Below are positions 1-6,778 of a DNA stretch of 64,000 nucleotides, piece after piece. How positions within the stretch are numbered: position 1 is the first letter of the stretch; every line of letters begins with the position of its first letter. This DNA is from Modestobacter sp. Leaf380 (GTDB taxonomy: Bacteria > Actinomycetota > Actinomycetes > Mycobacteriales > Geodermatophilaceae), in the NCBI RefSeq assembly GCF_001424485.1, contig NZ_LMQC01000020.1, positions 372,001-436,000 of the forward strand. Reading direction: 5' to 3'. The notes under the pieces are model-generated. The model was not told the DNA's origin and did not search any database. It saw only the letters and a program-made list of their open reading frames with translations. Both the position numbers and the translations under genes were made by a program.

Positions 1-348
1 GTAGGCGCCCGGGCGGAGTGCGCCCAGGCGGTGCGCGACCTCGGGGCCGGCGCCGGGGATCTGGGTGTGCAGGCTGGCGCTGGCGACGATGACCAGGTCG
101 AGGTCCTCGCCGGCGATCCCGGCGGCGGCCAGGGCCTTGCCGCCGGCGGCCACCGACATCTCCACCAGCGTCTCGTCGGGCTCGGCCCAGCGGCGCTCGG
201 CGATGCCGACCCGGCTCTGGATCCACTCGTCGTTGGTGTCCATCGTCTGGGACAGCTCGTCGTTGGTGACCCGGCGCCGGGGACGGTAGGCGCCGACGCC
301 CAGGACGCGGGCCCCGGGGGGACCGACGGGCAGCTGGATGGTGGTCAC
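1..348 (-). CDS. fabH: beta-ketoacyl-ACP synthase III (FabH), N-terminal part, runs off the window
   Basis: FabH condenses acetyl-CoA (or a branched acyl-CoA) with malonyl-ACP to start each round of type II fatty acid synthesis in the cytoplasm. The visible 116 residues have the KAS III opening: a VLGVGAYRPRRRVTN strand-turn, then TNDEWIQSRVGI with the conserved Trp-Ile-x-x-Arg-x-Gly-Ile pattern, then a Leu-Val-Ile-Val-Ala-Ser strand. The sequence ends before the catalytic Cys-His-Asn residues, so activity cannot be judged. I chose the GTG at 346-348 because it overlaps the fabD stop in a GTGA junction, which implies translational coupling. In related actinobacteria acpP and fabF follow next. 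Family assignment is secure; start nearly so. Confidence 0.93.
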   Translation of the reverse strand, partial: MTTIQLPVGPPGARVLGVGAYRPRRRVTNDELSQTMDTNDEWIQSRVGIAERRWAEPDETLVEMSVAAGGKALAAAGIAGEDLDLVIVASASLHTQIPGAGPEVAHRLGALRPGAY

Positions 349-1550
349 GCGGAGACCTCCGGGTAGAGACGGGCCAGGGGGTCGCCGGCGTCGACCAGGT
401 CGCCCTCGGCGACCAGCCACTCGGCGAGCACGCCGTCGTAACCGGCGGCGACGTCGACGGTCTCGCGGCGGCCGGTGACGGTGGCGAGCTTGGTGCCGGC
501 GGGCAGGTGGGTGCCCTCGGCGACGTCGGCGGGGGAGACCGAACCGCGGGCGGGGGAGACGACGACCCGCCAGTCCGGGGAGTGCTCGGCCTCGTTGCGG
601 CCGCGCTCGGCGGCGATCAGCTCACGGGCGCGGTCCAGGTCGGCGGGTCCGGTGATGGCCAGCACCTCGACGTCGTGGACGCCCTTCCAGTCGCGCTTGG
701 CCAGCCCGGCCAGTGCGCCGGCCGGGGGCAGCTCGATGACGGCGGTGACGCCCAGGCCGCGCAGGGTGTCCAGGCAGGCGTCGAAGCGGACCGGGTTCGT
801 CACCTGGCTCACCAGCCGGTTCAGCACCCCCGCGCCGGTCTCCACGGCGGACCCGTCGGCGTTGGACAGCAGCAGCCGGGAGGGCTGGGCCGGCCGGAGG
901 CCACCCACCAGGCCCTCCAGTCGGGTGCGGGCGGAGGCCATGTAGTCGGTGTGGAAGGCGCCGGCGACAGACAGCGGCATGACCCGGGCCTTGGCCGGCG
1001 GGTCGGCCTTGAGGGCGGCGAGGCCCTCGAGCGAGCCGGCGGCCACGACCTGGCCGGCGCCGTTGCGGTTGGCCGGGGTGAGCCCGTGCGCCTCGATGGC
1101 GGCCAGCACCTCCGCGGGGTCACCGCCCAGGACGGCGGACATGCCGGTCGGCGTCTGCGCGCAGGCCTCGGCCATCGCCCGGCCACGGACGGCGGTCAGC
1201 GCGATCGCCGCCTCGATGCTCAGCACCCCGGCGAGCACCGCGGCGGTCAGCTCGCCGACGCTGTGCCCGGCGATGACGACGTCCCGGCCGGTCTGCGGCG
1301 TGTGGGCGACCGGACCGGGCAGGCCGCCCAGCTCGCGGGCCACGAACAGCGACATCGCGACGACGAGCGGCTGGGTGACCGCGGTGTCCTTGATGGCCTC
1401 GGCGTCGCCGGCGGTGCCGAGCTCCAGGAGGTCGGCGTCGGCGATGGCACCGGCCCAACGGAAGAAGGACTCGGCGCCCGGCAGCGTCAACCAGTCGGTG
1501 AGCATCCCGGGCTTCTGGGCCCCTTGACCAGGGGCGAGGACGGCGAGCAC
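345..1550 (-). CDS. fabD: malonyl-CoA:ACP transacylase FabD with extra C-terminal domain
   Basis: FabD transfers malonyl from CoA to acyl carrier protein, feeding the fatty acid synthase. With the GTG start at 1548-1550 the protein has 401 residues. It opens with LAVLAPGQGAQ, carries the nucleophile Ser97 in GHSVGE and the partner His200 in GAFHTD. The usual enzyme is about 310 residues long. Here residues from about 325 to 401 add an extension whose last 50 residues resemble a biotinyl/lipoyl fold (YDGVLAEWLVAEGDLVDAGD) but stop before any modifiable lysine motif. An upstream ATG at 1683-1685 would add 45 residues of unlikely composition and swallow the palindrome at 1602-1615, so I rejected it. 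First visible gene of the fab operon, coupled to fabH. Confidence 0.93.
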   Translation of the reverse strand: MLAVLAPGQGAQKPGMLTDWLTLPGAESFFRWAGAIADADLLELGTAGDAEAIKDTAVTQPLVVAMSLFVARELGGLPGPVAHTPQTGRDVVIAGHSVGELTAAVLAGVLSIEAAIALTAVRGRAMAEACAQTPTGMSAVLGGDPAEVLAAIEAHGLTPANRNGAGQVVAAGSLEGLAALKADPPAKARVMPLSVAGAFHTDYMASARTRLEGLVGGLRPAQPSRLLLSNADGSAVETGAGVLNRLVSQVTNPVRFDACLDTLRGLGVTAVIELPPAGALAGLAKRDWKGVHDVEVLAITGPADLDRARELIAAERGRNEAEHSPDWRVVVSPARGSVSPADVAEGTHLPAGTKLATVTGRRETVDVAAGYDGVLAEWLVAEGDLVDAGDPLARLYPEVSA

Positions 1551-1601
1551 GGGACAACCGTGCCAGTCCCGACCCTCCGGTGGGTCGGTGGCAGCCACGA
1601 A

Positions 1602-1615
1602 GAACACCGGTGTTC
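1602..1615. promoter_or_regulatory. 14-bp perfect palindrome in the fabD leader, candidate FasR operator
   Basis: GAACACCGGTGTTC reads identically on both strands. It lies about 50 bp upstream of the chosen fabD start, between fasR and the fab operon. In Streptomyces coelicolor FasR is known to bind the fab promoter; that this palindrome is the site is inference. Confidence 0.45.
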
Positions 1616-1698
1616 CTTTGGAGGATCCCCACAACCGGGGCCGTGTCCACCCGGGACTGCACGGTGTGTCGGTGGGGGAGTTCACAGCGCCGGGCGGG

Positions 1699-2868
1699 TC
1701 AGCTCCAGAGCGAGCGCTGCCCCTCCAGCTCGGCCAGGGCCAGCGCGACCTGCAGGGTCCACCCGCCGCGCGGGTCGGTGGCCGACCAGCCGGTGAGCTC
1801 GGTGGCCCGCTTCAACCGGTACCGGACGGTGTTGGGGTGCACGAACAACGCCCGTGAGGTGGCCTCCAGGTTGCCCCCGCTGGCCAGCACTGCCCGCACC
1901 GTGTCCAGCACCTCGCCGCCGGCGGCCTGCAGGGGCAGCGAGACCCGCTCGGTGAGAGCCGCCCGGGCCAGCGGGTCGCCGTCCAGCGCGCGCTCGGCCA
2001 GCAGGTCGTCAGCGGCCACCGGCCGGGGTGCCCCCGGCCAGGCGGCGGCGGCGCGGAGCCCGGCCAGTGCCACGGCCGCGGACTCGGCGGCCAGGGCCAG
2101 GGAGTCCACGACCGGACCGCTCACCACGGGTCCGGGACCGAACTCGCGGCTGACCCGTTCGGCGACCGGCGCCAGGTCGGGCACCCCGCCCAGCACGACG
2201 ACCAGTTGGTCGGCGTGCACCCCGACGAGGACCTCGGCACGCATCGCCCGCGCCGCCCGGCGGACCGGGGTGTGCACGTCGGCGACGTCGGGCGTCGTCC
2301 GGCCGACGAGCACGGTGACCGGCGCCGTCGTCGCCCAGCCCAGGGCCGCGGCCCGCGAGGGCAGCTCCTCGGACTGCTCGCCGCGCACCAGCGCGTCCAC
2401 GACGAGGGCCTCGAGCCGGGCGTCCCAGGCGCCGCGGTCCTCGGCGAAGGTGGCGTAGACGTGCGCGGTGGCGAAGGCGACCTCGCGGCTGAACTGCAGG
2501 ACGGCGACCCGCAGCGCATCGGCCTCGCCCTTCTCCGCCACGGTCTCGACCCGGTCCTCCATGACCTCGACGACCACCTTGATCAGGTCGACGGTCTGCT
2601 TGAGCGGGACGGCGCGGACCAGCGCCCGCGGGGCGGCCCCGAAGACCTCGCCGGTCAGCCGGGGCGGGCGGCCGGGGTTGCGGCACCACTCCACCAGCGA
2701 GGCGATCCCGGCCTGCGCCACCAGGGTCACCCACGACCGCTGGTCGGCCGGCATGGTCCGGAACCAGGGCAGCGTGTCGTCCATCCGGGCCACCGCCTGG
2801 GTCGCCAGGGAGCCCGACGCGCGCTCCAACCGGCGCAGCGTCGTCTCCGACGGTGGGGACGCACTCAC
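1699..2868 (-). CDS. fasR: PucR/CdaR-type regulator of fatty acid synthesis (FasR-like)
   Basis: A 389-residue cytoplasmic DNA-binding protein. The C-terminal 57 residues hold the PucR-type helix-turn-helix (about 333-362, around ATSRALFVHPNTVRYRLKRA). The middle is a GGDEF-like/CdaR region and the N-terminus is helical. It sits directly upstream of fabD on the same strand with a 148-bp gap. This is the arrangement of S. coelicolor fasR-fabD-fabH-acpP-fabF and of Rv2242-fabD in M. tuberculosis, where the Streptomyces protein activates fab transcription. Function is therefore inferred from family and synteny. GTG start at 2866-2868. The next gene upstream diverges from a 45-bp gap. Confidence 0.85.
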   Translation of the reverse strand: MSASPPSETTLRRLERASGSLATQAVARMDDTLPWFRTMPADQRSWVTLVAQAGIASLVEWCRNPGRPPRLTGEVFGAAPRALVRAVPLKQTVDLIKVVVEVMEDRVETVAEKGEADALRVAVLQFSREVAFATAHVYATFAEDRGAWDARLEALVVDALVRGEQSEELPSRAAALGWATTAPVTVLVGRTTPDVADVHTPVRRAARAMRAEVLVGVHADQLVVVLGGVPDLAPVAERVSREFGPGPVVSGPVVDSLALAAESAAVALAGLRAAAAWPGAPRPVAADDLLAERALDGDPLARAALTERVSLPLQAAGGEVLDTVRAVLASGGNLEATSRALFVHPNTVRYRLKRATELTGWSATDPRGGWTLQVALALAELEGQRSLWS

Positions 2869-2913
2869 CGTGTCAGCGTGTCACCCGCTGCTGCGGTGGG
2901 GGAGGCTGACCCG

Positions 2914-3597
2914 GTGATCACGGTGACGGAGGGGCAGCGGGCCGCACGGCGAGCCCGTCTCGCCGTCGTCCTCGGGCTGGTCGTGGTGGCCCTGCTCGGC
3001 GGTGGGGTGCTGACGGGCTGGGCCCCGCAGCTGCGGCTGGACGCCTCGCTCGGTCAGGCGTTCTACGCCGGTGACGACCGGTCCACCGCGGTGTCGGTCC
3101 TGCTGGAGGTGCTCACCGCGCCGGGCCTGTCGGTGTCCCGGGCGGTCGTCTTCCTGCCCGTGCTGGTCTGGCTGCTGACCCGGCACCGCTGGTGGACGGC
3201 GGGCTGGGTCGCGCTCGCGACCGTCGGCGTGGGCGTGCTGAACAGCGGCCTCAAGGAGCTGGTCGGCCGGGTCCGCCCCGACTTCGCCGAGGGCGGTGCC
3301 CGCTACGACTCGTTGAGCTTCCCCAGCGGCCACTCCGCCGGCATCGCCTGCCTGGTGACGACGGCGCTGGTGCTCGCCTGGCCGCGGCTCACCGCCACGG
3401 CCCGCCGCCGGTGGCTGGCGGCCGGTGTCGCGCTGGTGCTCGTGGTCGGGGCCACCCGGGTGCTGCTGGGCGTCCACTTCCCCAGCGACGTCCTCGCCGG
3501 CTGGGCGTTCGGCACCGCCTGGACGCTGCTGGTCGCCCTGCTCCTGGGCGGGCTGCCGGGCGGGCGGGCCGCGCTGCCGGGACGGGAGGCGGGGTGA
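2914..3597 (+). CDS. PAP2-family membrane phosphatase
   Basis: A 227-residue integral membrane phosphatase of the PAP2 superfamily, likely acting on a lipid phosphate or diphosphate such as undecaprenyl diphosphate or phosphatidic acid at the outer face. All three signature motifs are visible: Lys-X6-Arg-Pro (114-122), Pro-Ser-Gly-His (137-140), and Thr-Arg-X5-His-X3-Asp (181-192), with Thr in place of the common Ser. About five to six hydrophobic helices are seen, the first at about 15-35. The GTG at 2914 follows a GGGGGAGG-type ribosome site. Its stop overlaps the start of the pirin-like gene (GTGA). The exact substrate cannot be read from sequence. Confidence 0.85.
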   Translation: MITVTEGQRAARRARLAVVLGLVVVALLGGGVLTGWAPQLRLDASLGQAFYAGDDRSTAVSVLLEVLTAPGLSVSRAVVFLPVLVWLLTRHRWWTAGWVALATVGVGVLNSGLKELVGRVRPDFAEGGARYDSLSFPSGHSAGIACLVTTALVLAWPRLTATARRRWLAAGVALVLVVGATRVLLGVHFPSDVLAGWAFGTAWTLLVALLLGGLPGGRAALPGREAG

Positions 3598-4151
3598 CCG
3601 ACGGCCTGGAGTCCCGGGTGCTGCTGGCCCCGCTGGACGGCTCCACCGGACCGCTGCTGCGCATCGCCGACGACCGGCTGGACCCCGGCGCCGGGTACGG
3701 CACCCACGCGCACGCCGACGTCGACGTCGTCGCCGTGCTGGTCTCGGGCTCCCTGGCGCACAACTGGGGCGGCCGCGTCACCCTGCGCCCCGGTGACGTG
3801 GCGGTGCTCCGCGCGGGCAGCGGGCTCACGCACGACGAGGTCGCCGGGGCCGACGGCGCCCACGTGCTCCAGACGTACCTGCGGGCCGCCGTCGTCGGGG
3901 AGCCGCCCCGGCACGGCGTGGTCCGGTGGGCCGCCGACCGGACCCGGGGCTGGGTCGACCTCGACCGCCCGGACGCCCGGCTGTGGGTGGCCCGGCTGCG
4001 CGCGGGGGAGGCGGTCGAGCCACCGGAAGGGCTGCGCGTCGTCGCCAGCCGGACGGCGGTGACCTCGGGCGACCGGGGCACGGTCACCGGCCCGGCGACC
4101 GTGCTGGTCTGGCAGCTGGACGCTGCCCGGCCCGCGTGGGCCCAGGACTGA
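3594..4151 (+). CDS. pirin-like bicupin protein
   Basis: A 185-residue cupin protein of the pirin/YhhW type. The N-terminal cupin shows the metal-binding pattern His38-x-His40, then an AGSGLTHDE segment supplying His80 and Glu82, and the LRPGDV turn between them. YhhW-type members can have quercetinase activity, while others act as redox-sensitive regulators, so the role here is open. It is shorter than typical pirins (about 230-290 residues), with a reduced second cupin. Translationally coupled to the PAP2 phosphatase by a GTGA overlap, so the two probably share an mRNA. Confidence 0.72.
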   Translation: MTDGLESRVLLAPLDGSTGPLLRIADDRLDPGAGYGTHAHADVDVVAVLVSGSLAHNWGGRVTLRPGDVAVLRAGSGLTHDEVAGADGAHVLQTYLRAAVVGEPPRHGVVRWAADRTRGWVDLDRPDARLWVARLRAGEAVEPPEGLRVVASRTAVTSGDRGTVTGPATVLVWQLDAARPAWAQD

Positions 4152-4172
4152 GACGCGTCCCGGTGCTGAGCC

Positions 4173-5393
4173 GTGCTACAGACTGTGCCGGTGACCTCCG
4201 CCGCTGAGCTCCTCGCCGCCGCCCGCGCCGACGCAGACCGCACCGTCGACCTCCGCCGCCGCCTGCACCGCCGTCCCGAGGTGGGGCTGCAGCTGCCCGA
4301 GACCCAGGCGATGGTGCTCGAGGCGTTCGCCGACCTGCCCGTCGAGGTCAGCACCGGCACGTCGACGACGTCGGTGGTCGCAGTGCTCCGCGGCTCCCGG
4401 CCGGGCCCCTCCTACCTGCTGCGCGGCGACATGGACGCCCTGCCGCTGCAGGAGGACACCGGCCTGGACTTCGCCTCCGAGATCGACGGCGCGATGCACG
4501 CCTGCGGCCACGACACCCACGTCGCGATGCTGCTGGGCGCGGCCCGGCTGCTCGCGCAGCGGCGCGAGGAGATCGCCGGCCAGGTCGTCTTCATGGTCCA
4601 GCCGGGGGAGGAGGGCCACCACGGCGCCCGCTTCATGCTGGAGGAGGGCCTGCTCGACGTCGTCCCGGAGGCGCCGGTGACCGGCGCCTTCGCGCTGCAC
4701 ATCAGCACCTCGTTCCCGACCGGCACGATCAACGTGCGGCCCGGGCCGATGATGGCCGCCGCCGATCACTTCCGAGTCACCCTGCGCGGCGCCGGCGGCC
4801 ACGCCTCCACCCCGCACGTCACCGCCGACCCCATCCCGGTCGCGGCCGAGATCGTGCTGGCGCTGCAGTCGATGGTCACCCGCCGGGTCGACGTCTTCGA
4901 CCCCGCCGTCGTCACCGTCGGGCACATCAGCGCCGGGACGACGAACAACATCATCCCGGCGACCGCGTTCCTCGAGGGGACCATCCGGACGCTGTCCGCC
5001 GAGCGTCGCGCCGACGTCGTCGCCCGGGTCCAGCGCATCGCCGAGCGCATCGCCGACGCCCACGAGCTGGTCGCCGAGTTCGAGCGGGTCGAGGGCTACC
5101 CGGTGACCGTCAACGACGCCGTCGTCGCCGGCCAGGTCGAGGCCGTGGCCGCGCAGCTGCTGGGCGCCGAGGCCAGCGTGCCGATGCCCGACCCGCTGAT
5201 GGGCGCCGAGGACTTCTCCTACGTCCTGGAGCGGGTCCCCGGCGCGATGGCCTTCCTCGGCGCCTGCCCGCCCGACCTGGTCCCCGACGAGTCCCCGGGC
5301 AACCACTCGAACCTGGTCGTCTTCGACGAGGCGAGCTTCCCCGCCGGGGTCGCGGTGTACGCCCAGATGGCGCTGCAGGCCCTGCGCCCCTGA
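4173..5393 (+). CDS. M20-family amidohydrolase (hippurate/indoleacetyl-amino-acid hydrolase type)
   Basis: A 406-residue cytoplasmic metallohydrolase of peptidase family M20, subfamily D, which cleaves N-acyl amino acids. Metal ligands are visible: Cys111 and His113 in HACGHDTH, the catalytic Glu146-Glu147 pair in QPGEEGHH, and a late His in GNHSNLVV. The dimerisation domain lies about 185-295 (GAGGHASTPH). The family is typically 380-440 residues. Three in-frame GTG starts exist (4173, 4185, 4191) and none has a clear ribosome site; I list the longest. It follows the pirin-like gene by 21 bp and could be in the same operon. The hairpin at 5430-5475 probably ends the transcript. Confidence 0.88.
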   Translation: MLQTVPVTSAAELLAAARADADRTVDLRRRLHRRPEVGLQLPETQAMVLEAFADLPVEVSTGTSTTSVVAVLRGSRPGPSYLLRGDMDALPLQEDTGLDFASEIDGAMHACGHDTHVAMLLGAARLLAQRREEIAGQVVFMVQPGEEGHHGARFMLEEGLLDVVPEAPVTGAFALHISTSFPTGTINVRPGPMMAAADHFRVTLRGAGGHASTPHVTADPIPVAAEIVLALQSMVTRRVDVFDPAVVTVGHISAGTTNNIIPATAFLEGTIRTLSAERRADVVARVQRIAERIADAHELVAEFERVEGYPVTVNDAVVAGQVEAVAAQLLGAEASVPMPDPLMGAEDFSYVLERVPGAMAFLGACPPDLVPDESPGNHSNLVVFDEASFPAGVAVYAQMALQALRP

Positions 5394-5411
5394 CCCGGCC
5401 CCGGTGAGCGT

Positions 5412-5478
5412 GGATCAGGGTCCCTGATCAGAGTCCGTCCTCCTGCACGAGATGTCGTCGAGGAGGACGGACTCTCGT
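5412..5478 (+). repeat. 67-nt hairpin repeat, copy A (forward)
   Basis: Copy A starts GGATCAGGG and contains a perfect 14-bp stem, AGAGTCCGTCCTCC (5430-5443) with its complement (5462-5475). The 18-nt loop carries ACGAGATGTCGT. Copy B at 6654-6720 matches it on the opposite strand at about 56 of 67 aligned positions (counted by eye), including both stem arms without mismatch. Copy A has an additional small palindrome, GATCAGGG/CCCTGATC, at 5413-5429. It lies between two convergent genes, so it may also serve as a bidirectional terminator. Confidence 0.8.
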
Positions 5479-5497
5479 CGGGGAGGACGCCGAGCTG

Positions 5498-6526
5498 TCA
5501 GGCGCACGCGGCTCGTGCAGCCGGGACTTGGGGCGCCCGACGGAGCCCACCCCGCCACTGCTCCACCCGGAAGCGGCGCGGTCCGGCCGCCGGCCCAGCC
5601 GCGAGCAGGGCGCGGATCCGCTCGGCCTTGGCGGGCCACGGGGTGAACAGGTCCGCCGGACGGACCCGGACGCCGCGCAGGTCGAGGTCCAACAACGAGT
5701 CGTGCCGTGCCTTCTCGGCCCACAGCGCCTCGGCCGGCGTCCGGCCACCCCACGGGTCGTCGGTCTTGACCCGCCCGTCGCTCTCGACGAAGACCCCGGC
5801 GTCGTCGAAGAGCATGTCGACGACGCCGACCAGGTGCCCGCCCACGAGCACCGCCGCCTGGAGGACCGGCTCGGGCAGACCGGCTGCGCCCACGGCCAGC
5901 CGGGTCAGCGTCTCGTGCGGGGAGTGTGCGCCCACCCGCGCCAGGCCGGCCGCTCTGGCAGCCTGCCCGATGGCTGGCCAGTGGGACTGTCGGAGGACCG
6001 CGGCCGTCAGGTCGGCCCGGGTCGAGCGGCCGTCGGCCAGCGCGTCGTCCATGGCGATGACGCCGTCCTGGACACCCCACTCCCGGGCGCAGTCGACCAG
6101 TGTCCGGGCCAGGGACGTCGCACGGACGGCGCCCAGGCGGACGACGTCCCCCGGTGGCAGGGCTGCCTCGGTGACCCGGTAGCCGCGGCCGGTCCGGAAC
6201 TGGGCGGGGTGCGTCAGCCGCACGGTCGTGTCGGCCGAGCTGGGGACGATCAGCCCGTGCAGCCGTGCTGCCGACGCGTGGCTGACGGTCACCCCCTCGC
6301 CCAGCCTCAGGACGGCGGCCGCGCACTCGAGCCGGTGTCCGTCGCCGTCACTCGATGCCGACCGCCAGGTGTCGCCGGTCGTGTAGACGCCGTACCGGAT
6401 GCGCCACCACTCACCGGACCGGAGCCGGGCACCGATCGCCGTCCGACCGACGCCGGCGCGCCGGGCATCAGCTGCTGCGAAGACGTCGCCGTGTCTGCTC
6501 ATGGCCATGCGGATCTCGGGGTCCAT
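5498..6526 (-). CDS. AbiEi-like winged-helix / DUF559 endonuclease-fold protein
   Basis: A 342-residue protein of a kind common in actinobacteria. Residues about 1-60 resemble the AbiEi antitoxin winged helix (RHGDVFAAADARRAGVGRTA, then a WWRIRYGVYTT wing). The C-terminal part (about 225-330) resembles DUF559, a VSR-like PD-(D/E)XK nuclease fold: VGVVDMLFDDAGVFVESDG would supply acidic residues and KARHDSLLDLDLRGVRV a following basic-hydrophobic strand. Nuclease activity is not established for this family. No AbiEii-type toxin gene is adjacent. The gene stands alone between inverted hairpin repeats (5412-5478 and 6654-6720), transcribed towards copy A. ATG at 6524-6526. Confidence 0.72.
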   Translation of the reverse strand: MDPEIRMAMSRHGDVFAAADARRAGVGRTAIGARLRSGEWWRIRYGVYTTGDTWRSASSDGDGHRLECAAAVLRLGEGVTVSHASAARLHGLIVPSSADTTVRLTHPAQFRTGRGYRVTEAALPPGDVVRLGAVRATSLARTLVDCAREWGVQDGVIAMDDALADGRSTRADLTAAVLRQSHWPAIGQAARAAGLARVGAHSPHETLTRLAVGAAGLPEPVLQAAVLVGGHLVGVVDMLFDDAGVFVESDGRVKTDDPWGGRTPAEALWAEKARHDSLLDLDLRGVRVRPADLFTPWPAKAERIRALLAAGPAAGPRRFRVEQWRGGLRRAPQVPAARAACA

Positions 6527-6653
6527 GCGGGCCAGCGTCTCGGCGTCGTGCTGATCCCACGGGGCCTCGACCCCCTCGGTGGACGAGGACCCCGGGTGGG
6601 GAGGGCGGGCAGCGCCGGTGGTCTCCGCGTGCTACCGGGTGCCCTCCACCCAC

Positions 6654-6720
6654 ACGAGAGTCCGTCCTCCCGCACGACTTCTCGTGGGGGAGGACGGACT
6701 CTGGTGAACGCCCCTGATCC
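6654..6720 (-). repeat. 67-nt hairpin repeat, copy B (inverted relative to copy A)
   Basis: Read on the minus strand, this copy begins GGATCAGGG at 6720, then has the same AGAGTCCGTCCTCC arm (complement 6689-6702), a loop with ACGAGAAGTCGT, and the returning arm (6657-6670) followed by CGT. It lies downstream of the aceE stop and upstream of the DUF559 gene, so it can act as the aceE terminator. Immediately beyond it, 6726-6739 carries CCCCGGTGCAGGGT, also found in the long hairpin after glnA. Confidence 0.8.
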
Positions 6721-6778
6721 AAGGTCCCCGGTGCAGGGTGAGCCGGGGAGGGTGGAGCCGGGGGTGGGGCGGGGTGGG

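Noticed and set aside
1551-1685. Longer FabD starting at the ATG at 1683-1685
   Set aside because: The added 45 residues lack FabD homology and would cover the palindromic operator candidate; the GTG at 1550 gives the normal N-terminus LAVLAPGQGAQ.
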